A stretch of DNA of 20,299 nucleotides. It comes from an uncultured Clostridia bacterium. Lineage in GTDB: Bacteria; Bacillota; Clostridia; TANB77; CAG-508. The DNA is taken from positions 1 to 20,299 of the forward strand of contig CALXAW010000013.1 in assembly GCA_944386375.1 (NCBI GenBank), in the 5' to 3' direction. Under the pieces are notes generated by a model. That model ran no database searches, was not told where the DNA came from, and saw only the letters and a list, made by a program, of their open reading frames with translations. Position numbers and translations under genes: made by a program. Shown here one piece after another: positions 7,141 to 14,916 of this stretch. How positions within the stretch are numbered: position 1 is the stretch's first letter; each line of letters begins with the position of its first letter.

Positions 7141-7854
7141 TTATTTATTTTGTGCATATTTAAAATTTATAGCACCATTATATTTAGGTATTGTTATATT
7201 ATTTGACTTTTCAAGTTCTGCCTCTATTCCATATTCTTTTAATACACTTAAATATCCTCCTGGTCTTTCAAGTGCTGATAATTGTTCTGGTAATCCTATT
7301 GCTTTTATTTCAAATGGTGCTCCTACTTTTTGTCCATTTATGCTAATTACATTTCCGTCACAAGATATTGCTGTTGTTGTAACTAGTCTTTGGTCATTTA
7401 TAGATATTGCTTCTGCTCCTGCATTTTTTAATTCGTTTATTACACTTAATACATCTGTGTCATGTACTACTAATGTACTTATGTCTAATACTGAACTTGT
7501 AGCCGTTGTTGTATTATCATTTAATGTAACTATAACTCCTTCTCCTGTTACTTCTGTAAGACCTAGCATTTTATTTCCTTGTTTTATTTGTTCTTCTAAT
7601 TGTGTAAGTTCTTCATTATTTCCAGTAGTACTTTCTCTTACTTTTTCTAGCTCTGCTTCTGCCTTTTCTAATTCTTCTGCTCTATTGTCATATCTTTCTT
7701 TATATCGTAATACCTCATCTCTTAATTCATTTACTGTACTACTTGTACTATATGATGAATTTGTGTTATTTATTGTTTTTATTTGTACACATATTCCATA
7801 TACTAAAACTAAACACATGCCTCCAAGAACTAAACTTATTACTTTTTTATTCAT
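7141..7854 (-). CDS. DUF881 family protein (YlxW-like)
   Basis: The first DUF881 protein after divIB, the position of ylxW in B. subtilis. It is 237 aa: a short cytoplasmic end, one membrane segment (VISLVLGGMCLVLVYGICVQI), an extracellular coiled coil (about 40-95, rich in Glu, Leu and Lys), then the DUF881 domain with MLGLTEVTGEGVIVTLND, INELKNAGAEAISINDQRL and ISINGQKVGAPFEIKAIG. AGGAGGT precedes the ATG. It is probably in one transcript with divIB upstream and the second DUF881 gene downstream. The role is inferred from the cluster only. Confidence 0.88.
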   Translation of the reverse strand: MNKKVISLVLGGMCLVLVYGICVQIKTINNTNSSYSTSSTVNELRDEVLRYKERYDNRAEELEKAEAELEKVRESTTGNNEELTQLEEQIKQGNKMLGLTEVTGEGVIVTLNDNTTTATSSVLDISTLVVHDTDVLSVINELKNAGAEAISINDQRLVTTTAISCDGNVISINGQKVGAPFEIKAIGLPEQLSALERPGGYLSVLKEYGIEAELEKSNNITIPKYNGAINFKYAQNK

Positions 7855-7871
7855 TACTTACCTCCTAACAA

Positions 7872-8714
7872 TTATATTTTTTCTCTAAAAAATGGCTTAA
7901 AATCGTCATTTAGATCTCCATTTACAAATATTTCTCCAACCTTACCCTCTTCTGCTTCTAATATTGCTTTTACATACAATATTCTAGTATCTAAGTTTGT
8001 AGCATCTCCTAAATGTGCTGTTTTACTTTTAGATTCAAAATATATTGTATAATCATTTTTATTTTGTATATTTATGCTTGTTATGAACTGACTTATTTCG
8101 TTTTCTTCGCTATTGCTCATAATTTGCAGAACTGTTTGCAATGCTTCTAAGTCTTGTACATTTAATCTGTTCCCTACTGTAAGTTCTTCTTCTGGTGTAG
8201 ATATTCCTTCTATTATTGGTACTTGTTTTGGCGTTTCTGAAATTTCTAATAGATATCCTTGACTACTTATATATATGTAACTATTTAAAAGTTTTAGCAT
8301 AAATCTTACTTGTCTTTCTTGTACTTGTATTTGTATTTTATCTGGTAAAATTCTCTTTACAGTTACATTATCTATATATGCATTTTCTTTTACATTATTT
8401 ATTATGTTTGATTTTAGGTTTCTAAATATATTTTCATCTAATTGTATTTGTGATAGACTTTGTATTTCTTCTGTGCTTACTTGCTCATTTCCAGCAACTT
8501 GTATTTCTTTTATATTAAAAATTGGTGTTGTAAATAAAAATGCTATAACTCCTGCTATTACAAATATTAAGCATGTCCATTTTAATATTTTTGCTATATT
8601 TATCTTTTTCTTTTTTGTATGCTTTCGCCTGTTTTTTTTGCTTTGTGGGGCAGTATTTTTTTCTACTGCCCTTTTTTTATTTGATAAATTTGCATTATTT
8701 TTTTTATTTCGCAA
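7872..8714 (-). CDS. ftsQ: Cell division protein DivIB/FtsQ
   Basis: A bitopic divisome protein that works with FtsL/DivIC and regulates septal peptidoglycan synthesis. It has a Lys/Arg/Asn-rich cytoplasmic tail (1-45), one transmembrane helix (ILKWTCLIFVIAGVIAFLF), then a POTRA domain beginning at FNIKEIQVAGNEQVSTEEI and a FtsQ-type beta domain (DNVTVKRILPDKIQIQVQER). It is 280 aa. It starts with TTG, 2 nt after the murA stop, with GAAGGTGA inside the murA 3' end as ribosome site, which implies translational coupling. I use the general symbol; divIB is the Bacillus name. Confidence 0.93.
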   Translation of the reverse strand: MRNKKNNANLSNKKRAVEKNTAPQSKKNRRKHTKKKKINIAKILKWTCLIFVIAGVIAFLFTTPIFNIKEIQVAGNEQVSTEEIQSLSQIQLDENIFRNLKSNIINNVKENAYIDNVTVKRILPDKIQIQVQERQVRFMLKLLNSYIYISSQGYLLEISETPKQVPIIEGISTPEEELTVGNRLNVQDLEALQTVLQIMSNSEENEISQFITSINIQNKNDYTIYFESKSKTAHLGDATNLDTRILYVKAILEAEEGKVGEIFVNGDLNDDFKPFFREKI

Positions 8715-8716
8715 TT

Positions 8717-9973
8717 TTATTCACCTTCTTTTATTGAGATTTTTGCTCCCAATTTTTTTAATTTGTCATCTAATTTTTCGTATCCTCTTAAAATATATTG
8801 TATATTTTCTATTTTTGTTTCTCCTTTTGCTACCAGTGCTTCTAAAACAAGTGCTGCTCCTCCTCTTAAGTCTGTTGCTTTTACATTTGCTGCATGTATT
8901 TTTCTTACTCCTTTTATTATTGCCGCCTTTCCTTCTACTGTTATTTTTGCTCCCATTCTACTTAATTCTGGTACAAATTTATATCTATTTTCAAATATAT
9001 TTTCTACTACTATAGATGTTCCTTTAGCTGTTGTAAGTAATGACACAAATACTGACTGCATATCTGTTGGAAATCCTGGATATGGCATGGTTTTTAAGTC
9101 TACTGCTTTTACTCTTTTTGGTGCTATTAATTCTATGTTATCTTTTTGTACATTAAGGCTACAACCTGCTTCTTCAAGTTTATTTATAATTGGAGTTAAG
9201 TGCTCTGAAACAATATTAGTTATTTTAATTTTTCCACCTGTTATTGCACCTGCACATAAATATGTTCCTGCTTCTATTCTGTCTGGCATTATATTATAAC
9301 TAACATCTTTTAATTTTTTTACTCCTTTTATTTGTATTATATTTGTGCCTGCTCCAGAAATTTGTGCTCCCATTCTATTTAAAAAGTTTTGCAAATCTAT
9401 TATTTCTGGCTCTCTCGCTGCATTTGTTATTATTGTAGTTCCTTCTCCTAAGGTTGATGCAAGCATTATATTTTCTGTTGCTCCCACACTTGGAAAATCT
9501 AAGTCTATTTTTGCATTATCTATTGTATCACATTTACAACTAATATTTCCATAGTTTTCTGAAATTAATATGCCTAATTTTTCAAAACTTTTTAAATGTA
9601 GGTCTATTGGTCTTGCTCCAATGTCACATCCACCTGGATATGAGAACTCTGCTTTCTTATGTCTCCCAAGGATTGCACCTGCTAAAACAACAGATGATCT
9701 CATTTGTCTCATTAGTTCTTCTGGTATTTTATATCCTTCTGCTTTTGATGAGTCTATTATTATTTTTTTGTTATTTTTTTTGACTGTACATCCTAATTTT
9801 TTTAATATTTCAAACATCATTTTTGTATCATGTATTTCTGGTACATTGTATAATTTGCTTATTCCTTTATTTAACATTGTTGCTGCAATTATTGGTAATG
9901 ATGCATTTTTTGAACCAGATATATGTACCTCTCCTTCTAGTTTTTTGCCTCCTTCTATTATGTAACTTAACAT
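8717..9973 (-). CDS. murA: UDP-N-acetylglucosamine 1-carboxyvinyltransferase MurA
   Basis: Transfers enolpyruvate from PEP to UDP-GlcNAc, the first committed step of peptidoglycan synthesis, in the cytoplasm. From ATG 9973 the protein is 418 aa, the family norm. Lys22-Asn23 (SGSKNAS), the catalytic Cys116 (GGCDIGARPIDLH) and the late Arg motif (LRGGAALVLEAL) are all present. The Cys predicts sensitivity to fosfomycin, as known for Cys-type MurA. AGAGGGTG (9980-9987) lies 6 nt upstream of the ATG; a GTG at 9982 overlaps it and is rejected as the start. It is followed by the TTG start of divIB. Confidence 0.97.
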   Translation of the reverse strand: MLSYIIEGGKKLEGEVHISGSKNASLPIIAATMLNKGISKLYNVPEIHDTKMMFEILKKLGCTVKKNNKKIIIDSSKAEGYKIPEELMRQMRSSVVLAGAILGRHKKAEFSYPGGCDIGARPIDLHLKSFEKLGILISENYGNISCKCDTIDNAKIDLDFPSVGATENIMLASTLGEGTTIITNAAREPEIIDLQNFLNRMGAQISGAGTNIIQIKGVKKLKDVSYNIMPDRIEAGTYLCAGAITGGKIKITNIVSEHLTPIINKLEEAGCSLNVQKDNIELIAPKRVKAVDLKTMPYPGFPTDMQSVFVSLLTTAKGTSIVVENIFENRYKFVPELSRMGAKITVEGKAAIIKGVRKIHAANVKATDLRGGAALVLEALVAKGETKIENIQYILRGYEKLDDKLKKLGAKISIKEGE

Positions 9974-10052
9974 TATTTTCACCCTCTCTTTTTTATTATG
10001 CTATATATTATGTCTAGTTTGCGTAAAACGTGCCAAATTAGAGCAAGGTGAC

Positions 10053-10082
10053 TTTTATACTAATCAGAAAGTATCACTTTCT
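10053..10082. repeat. Interspersed repeat, copy 2, with perfect AGAAAGT hairpin
   Basis: Matches 1500-1526 at 25 of 27 positions. It contains AGAAAGT-ATC-ACTTTCT (10066-10082), a perfect 7-bp inverted repeat, and shares 15 identical bases with the uvrC leader hairpin. It lies about 85-110 bp upstream of murA. Confidence 0.55.
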
Positions 10083-10181
10083 AATTGCTTCTTTTCTCTA
10101 TCTCTATATATTTCAGTTTGTTTTGTACTGTTGCAAAAAATTTTTTCCTCCTTGTTTTCATATTATAAAATTTCATCCAAA

Positions 10182-11030
10182 CTACTTTCTTTTTTTCTTA
10201 ATATATGCTATATTAAATATGCATATAAGCAATATTATTATAATTCCTGTAATTATATGAAGTAAATTGTTATTTTCATCTTCTTTTTGATTATCTTCTA
10301 TTATTTGATTTTCGCTTTCATTATTTTGTGTATCGCTCGTTTCTTCACTCCAAATTCCAAGTTTATTATTTTTTGCATTTTCTTCACTTTCTTGTAACAT
10401 TCCAGCATATTTATAATTGTTCTGCAACATATAATTTTCAGCTAGTCCATTTTCTACTAATAGATTTTGCAATAATTCATCACCTATCCAAATCCAAGAT
10501 AAGTATCTATCATATTTATCTTTTTCATCAGCAACTTCATCAAATTCTAATTCAATTTTAGTAGCATTTTCAAGTTTTTCTTTTGTAAAATCACTTGCTT
10601 CTTTTCCCCAAACTTCTTCTCCAATTTCTGGGTCTACTGTTTCTTTTGTATTTATTCCTAAAAATCTAACAGTTATTTGCTCTCCGTTCATTTTGAATTT
10701 TGCAGTATCTCCATCGATTACTTCTACTAGTTCTACTTCAATTTTATTGGTATTTTCATCATAATCATTTTCTATTTTATTAAAGTTTTCATCATAATAT
10801 ACTGCTGGCATAACAATTACCCATTTTTGATTTTCTTCATCCCATTTTACTTGATGATAATGGACTACTCCATCTTCTTTGTGATATCCATAATATTTTC
10901 CATTATATTCAGTTATATTTTCTGAATTTTTATCTTTCCAACCTGTAATATTGCCACCATGTGCAAGACTCTCATTGCCTACACTCATTAATATTACTAT
11001 AATGATTATTACATTCTTTATTTTTTTCAT
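10182..11030 (-). CDS. Membrane-anchored thermonuclease (SNase-like) with YHYH-type N-terminus
   Basis: Probable secreted, calcium-dependent nuclease of the staphylococcal nuclease fold. It has a signal peptide or anchor (KNVIIIIVILMSVGNESLAHGG), a short His/Tyr-rich module (NGKYYGYHKEDGVVHYHQV), then the SNase domain from about residue 97: VEVIDGDTAKF (metal Asp), TVRFLGINTKET (Arg and Glu as in the Staphylococcus active site), and DRYLSWIWIG (the second Arg). The C-terminus has an acidic, Asn-rich spacer, a transmembrane helix (LLHIITGIIIILLICIF) and KKKRK, so the enzyme would be tethered outside the membrane. ATG 11030 has AGGTG (11037-11041) 6 nt upstream; a GTG at 11039 overlaps it. It starts an accessory insert between uvrC and murA and is divergent from the gene at 11073. 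Confidence 0.88.
   Translation of the reverse strand: MKKIKNVIIIIVILMSVGNESLAHGGNITGWKDKNSENITEYNGKYYGYHKEDGVVHYHQVKWDEENQKWVIVMPAVYYDENFNKIENDYDENTNKIEVELVEVIDGDTAKFKMNGEQITVRFLGINTKETVDPEIGEEVWGKEASDFTKEKLENATKIELEFDEVADEKDKYDRYLSWIWIGDELLQNLLVENGLAENYMLQNNYKYAGMLQESEENAKNNKLGIWSEETSDTQNNESENQIIEDNQKEDENNNLLHIITGIIIILLICIFNIAYIKKKRK
10975..11003 (+). promoter_or_regulatory. Plus-strand sigma-A type promoter for the divergent gene
   Basis: TTGCCT (10975-10980), 17 bp, TATAAT (10998-11003), inside the 5' end of the nuclease gene. It is about 70 bp before the TTG start at 11073. It would produce a transcript that overlaps the nuclease start in antisense. Confidence 0.5.
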
Positions 11031-11072
11031 TATTATCACCTAACAAAAATTATACTATAAGGAGGAACTAAT

Positions 11073-11642
11073 TTGAACGATTTTTTAAATTTTTCATTAA
11101 ATAGCTTAAATCTATTAGATAATAAAATTCATGATAATATCAAAGGAACTTTTGTTGATGATTTTATTCATGAATTACAAAGTTATTTAGAATTGCAATC
11201 AAATGATAAAATACTTGAAAACTTACCCAATAATACTAAACTACATTTTGCAAAATTCGAAAACAATTACGCAGTTTGCTTTGATTACTCTTCTAAAACT
11301 ATATATAATATTCCTAAATCTTATTTTAAAGGAACAACTCCAGAAGTCGGAGAAGCACTAAAAAAAGTTTCTTCAAAAGATTTTCGTGTGGATTACACAG
11401 GAATCCCAGCAAATACAAATAATATTGATAACCTTTTAAGTGAGTGCAGTTATGCAACTCTTTCTTCAAAAATAAATGTTTTACCAGAATATTATCAAAT
11501 TTCTGATATTGGTATAGATTTTGCTGTTTGCAAGAATCTAAATACTAACAAGCCAGAAAATATCCCCATAGATGACATTCCAAAAAATGCAAAAAATGGA
11601 GATACTCTAGTTTATAAAAATGGTAAATTTCTAGTAAAGTAG
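11073..11642 (+). CDS. Hypothetical protein, 189 aa
   Basis: The only supported plus-strand gene in the window. I do not recognise the family. It starts with TTG, with a near-perfect ribosome site AAGGAGGA (11059-11066) 6 nt upstream. The protein is soluble with no signal peptide or membrane helix. The first 50 residues are predicted helical and Asn/Leu-rich. There is a central aromatic stretch (AKFENNYAVCFDYSSKTIYNIP), a DVD-like region (DFRVDYTGIPA), and a C-terminus GDTLVYKNGKFLVK. That last motif resembles the repeated 'GDTLVYKNGKFV' segments seen in phage tail or structural proteins, but this is only an impression. It sits head-to-head with the nuclease in the accessory insert. Confidence 0.7.
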   Translation: MNDFLNFSLNSLNLLDNKIHDNIKGTFVDDFIHELQSYLELQSNDKILENLPNNTKLHFAKFENNYAVCFDYSSKTIYNIPKSYFKGTTPEVGEALKKVSSKDFRVDYTGIPANTNNIDNLLSECSYATLSSKINVLPEYYQISDIGIDFAVCKNLNTNKPENIPIDDIPKNAKNGDTLVYKNGKFLVK

Positions 11643-11648
11643 CATTTT

Positions 11649-11817
11649 TAAAATATGATGATTTTTTTAAATTCTCAATTATCTTATCATTTTTTTCAAT
11701 AACTCCGTCATAATATTCCTTTAATTTTCTTAATCTATACCATATTTTCTACATCTCCTTTCGCCTCACGTTCAATTTTGTGGCTTTTTAAATAATTTTA
11801 AGTATAGTTTTAAGGTA
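11649..11817 (-). pseudogene. Decayed reading frame in the gap between 11643 and 11938
   Basis: Two overlapping minus-strand frames look coding. One reads KSHKIEREAKGDVENMV and then stops; the next, shifted by one base, continues RLRKLKEYYDGVIEKN and on to SSYFKN. Joined by a one-base shift near 11738-11742 they give a charged, helical peptide of about 50 residues. There is no intact start (an ATG next to AGGAG is followed directly by TAG). No family is recognised. The rest of this gap holds the hairpins at 11846-11917. Confidence 0.35.
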
Positions 11818-11845
11818 AAAAAATTAAATCGTTGGAGTGTAGCGA

Positions 11846-11885
11846 CTTCTGGTATAGGAAAAACTTGATTTTCCTATACCAGAAG
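11846..11885. repeat. 17-bp perfect hairpin with TTGGAG..TAGC leader (element copy A)
   Basis: Arms 11846-11862 and 11869-11885 are exact complements around a 6-nt loop. A lead-in TTGGAGTGTAGCGA starts at 11832. A related lead-in and hairpin occurs at 13022-13073 on the other side of the SUMF1-like gene, in the same orientation. Confidence 0.6.
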
Positions 11886-11917
11886 AAAAGACCTTGCAAT
11901 TAGCAAAGTCTTTTCTT
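11883..11917 (-). terminator. Intrinsic terminator of the SUMF1-like gene
   Basis: Stem AAGAAAAGAC/GTCTTTTCTT extended by TTGC/GCAA with a short loop. On the minus strand it ends in TTTTCTT, 22 bp past the stop codon of the gene at 11939. Confidence 0.65.
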
Positions 11918-11938
11918 GTGATGTGCATAAAAAGCAAA

Positions 11939-12898
11939 TCACTTTAAATACAGTGCAACACGGAACCCATTGGCTTCTGACCTATTTCCGCTTTTTTCAA
12001 AGGTTCTACGAATTGCCGAAAAATATGTTCCAGGATTAGAGTAGTTGCCTCCTCTCATAGTATGGTAAACACCATCATATTTTTCTTGTGTCCATGTAGT
12101 TGCATTGCCTGTAAAATCATAAATATTGTTAACACAATATTCTTCTCTAGAGCCTGTCTGCACAAGTTCTCCTGTTGAATGTGCATTTTGTCTGTAGTTT
12201 CCCCAGCTAGTAGAGTTTCTTACAACTTCTTCATATGTTTTGCTACCTGATTCAATAAACCATTCTGCAATTGAGTCAATTTCTGCTCCATATGGCAGGT
12301 GGCTATTGATATATTGATTTTTTTCAAACGAAGATGCCAACTCTTTTGCTTTATCGAAATCTACATTTACTAATGGTTTTTTTCCCTTTACAGATTGTGG
12401 GAGACCTGTTTTGGCATTTATAGAAATTTCATATCGAGAAATAAAAAAACCGCCATATTTTTTTACACTTCTAATCAAAGAAATGAATTCATGTGTATCA
12501 GGGTCTTTATATTTCCCTCTTTCGAATTCTATTTCTCCAAAAGGTCTTGCCCCAAACTTTTCTCTAAAGTTTACCCCATCTAATGTGCCATTTGGTTTTA
12601 GCGCTCCAGCTGGAACCCATACAATTTCGCTTTTATCATATTCCCTTTCAAAAACAATACCTTCATTCCACTCAGCACATTTGTATTTGTACCCTGGTGG
12701 TGTTGGTGGATTTTTATATAATGCAAAATCCTTTCTATGATATTCATAGTTTGTTTCGATTGGGAAAGTTCTGATAATTAATTCACCATGTTCTCCAGTT
12801 TTCACTTCAACTTGCACATCTTCTTTTGGCTCTATAACTATTTCTGTGTCATATTTGCTTTTACGCAAAACATCACTGTTAATCCGATTCTTTTTCAT
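11939..12898 (-). CDS. SUMF1/formylglycine-generating-enzyme-fold protein, probably non-catalytic
   Basis: A 319-aa protein. Residues from about 95 to the end have the FGE-sulfatase (C-type lectin-like) fold: EIVWVPAGAL, GGFFISRYEIS, HLPYGAEIDSIAEWF, NNIYDFTGNATTWTQE, MRGGNYSNPGTYFSAIRR and the closing GFRVALYLK. The catalytic cysteines of true FGE are absent from the RGGNYSN...IRR segment, so enzymatic FGE activity is unlikely; a binding role is more plausible. The N-terminal about 90 residues are not recognised. It has no signal peptide. It has its own promoter, terminator and AGGAGG, richer codon use than its neighbours, and the only in-frame CGG (codon 5) outside the two frameshift sites among recognised genes, which suggests horizontal acquisition. 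This fold is also the usual display scaffold of diversity-generating retroelements, but no reverse transcriptase is in the window. Confidence 0.88.
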   Translation of the reverse strand: MKKNRINSDVLRKSKYDTEIVIEPKEDVQVEVKTGEHGELIIRTFPIETNYEYHRKDFALYKNPPTPPGYKYKCAEWNEGIVFEREYDKSEIVWVPAGALKPNGTLDGVNFREKFGARPFGEIEFERGKYKDPDTHEFISLIRSVKKYGGFFISRYEISINAKTGLPQSVKGKKPLVNVDFDKAKELASSFEKNQYINSHLPYGAEIDSIAEWFIESGSKTYEEVVRNSTSWGNYRQNAHSTGELVQTGSREEYCVNNIYDFTGNATTWTQEKYDGVYHTMRGGNYSNPGTYFSAIRRTFEKSGNRSEANGFRVALYLK

Positions 12899-12933
12899 TG
12901 TTATTCCTCCTTATGCTATCGGATATTTGCAAC

Positions 12934-12950
12934 AATGGCCATATGCCATT
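12934..12950. promoter_or_regulatory. Inverted repeat at the start of the SUMF1-like transcript
   Basis: AATGGC-CATAT-GCCATT lies just after the -10 on the minus strand, at or beside the predicted transcription start. It could be an operator or a 5' hairpin. Confidence 0.4.
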
Positions 12951-12956
12951 ACTAAA

Positions 12957-12985
12957 ATTATACCACACTTTTTCCCATTTATCAA
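12957..12985 (-). promoter_or_regulatory. Sigma-A type promoter of the SUMF1-like gene
   Basis: Minus-strand TTGATA (12980-12985), 17 bp, TATAAT (12957-12962). This is one of the best promoter matches in the window and makes the gene an independent unit. Confidence 0.7.
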
Positions 12986-13021
12986 CCAAAGCAGTTACCA
13001 TAATTCTTGTTTTGTGCAACT

Positions 13022-13073
13022 TTGGAGCATAGCAAGTTTTATACCCTAGGAAAGTAATATTTTCCTAGGGTAT
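13022..13073. repeat. Hairpin with TTGGAG..TAGC leader (element copy B), downstream of uvrC
   Basis: Lead-in TTGGAGCATAGCAAG, then arms ATACCCTAGGAAA (13041-13053) and TTTCCTAGGGTAT (13061-13073), perfect over 13 bp. It ends just past the uvrC stop and may terminate uvrC on the minus strand, although the T-tract is poor. Related in layout and sequence to copy A. Confidence 0.55.
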
Positions 13074-13076
13074 GAA

Positions 13077-14864
13077 CTAGTTTTTGTAATTTAATATTGT
13101 TTCTGCCAATTCTTTGTTTATACCCTTTACCTGCATTAGTTCTTCTATTGTTGCTTTTTTTATTTTTTCTACACTTCCAAATTGTTTTAATAAAAGCTTT
13201 TTCTTTACTTCGCCTATTCCTGGAATATTGTCTAATTCTGATTTTGACATTTGTTTATCTCTAATTTTTCTATGATATGTTATTGCTGTATCATGAACTG
13301 TATCTTGAAATTTTGTTATAAGATTCATTAATTTTTCTGATATTGGCAATTCACATCTATTTTCGTCCATTAATGCTCTTGTTTGATGCTTATCATTTTT
13401 TACCATTCCATATACAGGTATGTGTAAATTATATTTTTTTATTGCCTTTTGTATTGCCCTTATTTGTGTAATTCCACCATCTGCAAAAATCACATCTGGA
13501 AGTTTGCCAAACCCTCCATTTGGATTATCAATAGAGTGTTTTAGTCTTCTTGTTACTACTTCTTCCATGCATTTTGGGTCATCTTGCGCAAATACTTCTT
13601 TTATTTTAAACCTTCTAGATAAGTTCTTTTTTATTACTCCATCTTGCAATACACACATAGCTGCAACCATATATTCACCAGATATATTTGATATATCATA
13701 TGTTTCTATTTTTCTTGGTAGCTTATCTAAATTTAACACTTCTTTTAATTCTAATAATATTTCGCTTTTATCATTTTCTTTATTTTCTAATGTAACTTTA
13801 CTATTCATTTCTGCCATTTCTACAAATCTTAGTTTTTCGCCCTTTTTAGGTGATTTAATTTCCACTTTTCTTCCTTTTTTTGTTGATAACCATTGCTCTA
13901 TTGCCTCTTTATCTTCTAGTTCTTCTCTTATCATTATTTTATTTGGAATATTTGGATTTTCTAAATAATATTGTTTTATAAAACCTGATAAAATCTCTTT
14001 ATCTTCCATATCTTTTAGCTCTTGAAAAAAGTAGTGTTCTCTACCTATCATTTTACTTCCACGCACAAAAAATATTTCTATACATACCTCTAACTCAGAT
14101 TTTGCAATTCCTATTACATCTATATTGTTTTCTGATATATTTGATACTTTTTGTTTTTCTGAAACTCGCTGTATTGCTACTTTTTTATCTCTTAAATATG
14201 CAGCTTTTTCAAATTCTAGTTTTTTAGATGCTTCTTGTATTTGTGTATTTAATTCTTTTATTATTTTATCTGTTTTTCCATCTAATAGATCTATTATTTC
14301 GTCTATTTGATTTCTATATTCTTCTTTAGATATATAACCAACACATGGTGCTAAACATCTTTTTATATGATAATTTAAACATGGCCTTGTTGTAGATTTA
14401 AAATTTCTACATTGGCGTATTTTAAATTTTTGTTTTATAAAGTCTAGCATTTCTTTTGCCGCACCTGGGTTTGCATATGGTCCAAAATATTTTGAGCCAT
14501 CATTTATAAGCCTTCTTGTTATAAACACATTTGGGTAATCTGATTTTACATCTATTTTTATATATGGATATGATTTATCATCTTTTAACAAAACATTAAA
14601 TTTAGGTCTATTCTTTTTTATAAGGTTACATTCTAATATTAATGCTTCTGCTTCGTTGTCTACTACAATGTATTCAAAATGATCTATTAAAGAAACCATT
14701 TTTTTAATTCTTTCTGTTTTATTTGTTTTTCTAAAATATGATTTAACACGATTTCTTAATACTACTGCTTTTCCTACATATATTATATTATCATCTTTGT
14801 CTTTCATTATATATACTCCCGGTTTTTTTGGGAGTTTTTTTAATTCTTCTTCTATATTAAACAT
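13077..14864 (-). CDS. uvrC: Excinuclease ABC subunit C
   Basis: Makes the dual incisions of nucleotide excision repair in the UvrB-DNA complex. The protein is 595 aa. It has a GIY-YIG nuclease domain at the N-terminus (KKPGVYIMKDKDDNIIYVGKA, catalytic Tyr and Arg context RVKSYF), a Cys-containing linker (CLNYHIKRCLAPCVGY), a UVR motif for UvrB (LEFEKAAYLRDKKVAI), the RNase H-like incision domain (YDISNISGEYMVAAMCV, VIFADGGITQI, HDTAITYHRKIRDK) and a C-terminal helix-hairpin-helix pair (LDNIPGIGEVKKKLLLKQFG, MQVKGINKELAETIL). ATG 14864 with GGAGG (14869-14873) is chosen over an ATG at 14897, which lies in the leader hairpin. Confidence 0.97.
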   Translation of the reverse strand: MFNIEEELKKLPKKPGVYIMKDKDDNIIYVGKAVVLRNRVKSYFRKTNKTERIKKMVSLIDHFEYIVVDNEAEALILECNLIKKNRPKFNVLLKDDKSYPYIKIDVKSDYPNVFITRRLINDGSKYFGPYANPGAAKEMLDFIKQKFKIRQCRNFKSTTRPCLNYHIKRCLAPCVGYISKEEYRNQIDEIIDLLDGKTDKIIKELNTQIQEASKKLEFEKAAYLRDKKVAIQRVSEKQKVSNISENNIDVIGIAKSELEVCIEIFFVRGSKMIGREHYFFQELKDMEDKEILSGFIKQYYLENPNIPNKIMIREELEDKEAIEQWLSTKKGRKVEIKSPKKGEKLRFVEMAEMNSKVTLENKENDKSEILLELKEVLNLDKLPRKIETYDISNISGEYMVAAMCVLQDGVIKKNLSRRFKIKEVFAQDDPKCMEEVVTRRLKHSIDNPNGGFGKLPDVIFADGGITQIRAIQKAIKKYNLHIPVYGMVKNDKHQTRALMDENRCELPISEKLMNLITKFQDTVHDTAITYHRKIRDKQMSKSELDNIPGIGEVKKKLLLKQFGSVEKIKKATIEELMQVKGINKELAETILNYKN

Positions 14865-14879
14865 ATTGCCTCCATTGAA

Positions 14880-14908
14880 CAAATCGGAAAGTATCACTTT
14901 CGGATTTG
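14880..14908. repeat. Interspersed repeat, copy 3: hairpin in the uvrC leader
   Basis: Arms 14880-14892 and 14896-14908 pair over 13 bp with one mismatch around a 3-nt loop. The core GAAAGTATCACTTTC is identical to that at 10067-10081. It is close to the uvrC ribosome site, so it could affect uvrC expression. Confidence 0.6.
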
Positions 14909-14916
14909 TATAAAAT

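Noticed and set aside
12846..12898. CGG at codon 5 of the SUMF1-like gene as a third +1 shift
   Set aside because: The frame downstream of this CGG is the correct one without any shift, so here it is either read as Arg or poorly decoded. It counts against a strict rule and is stated as such.
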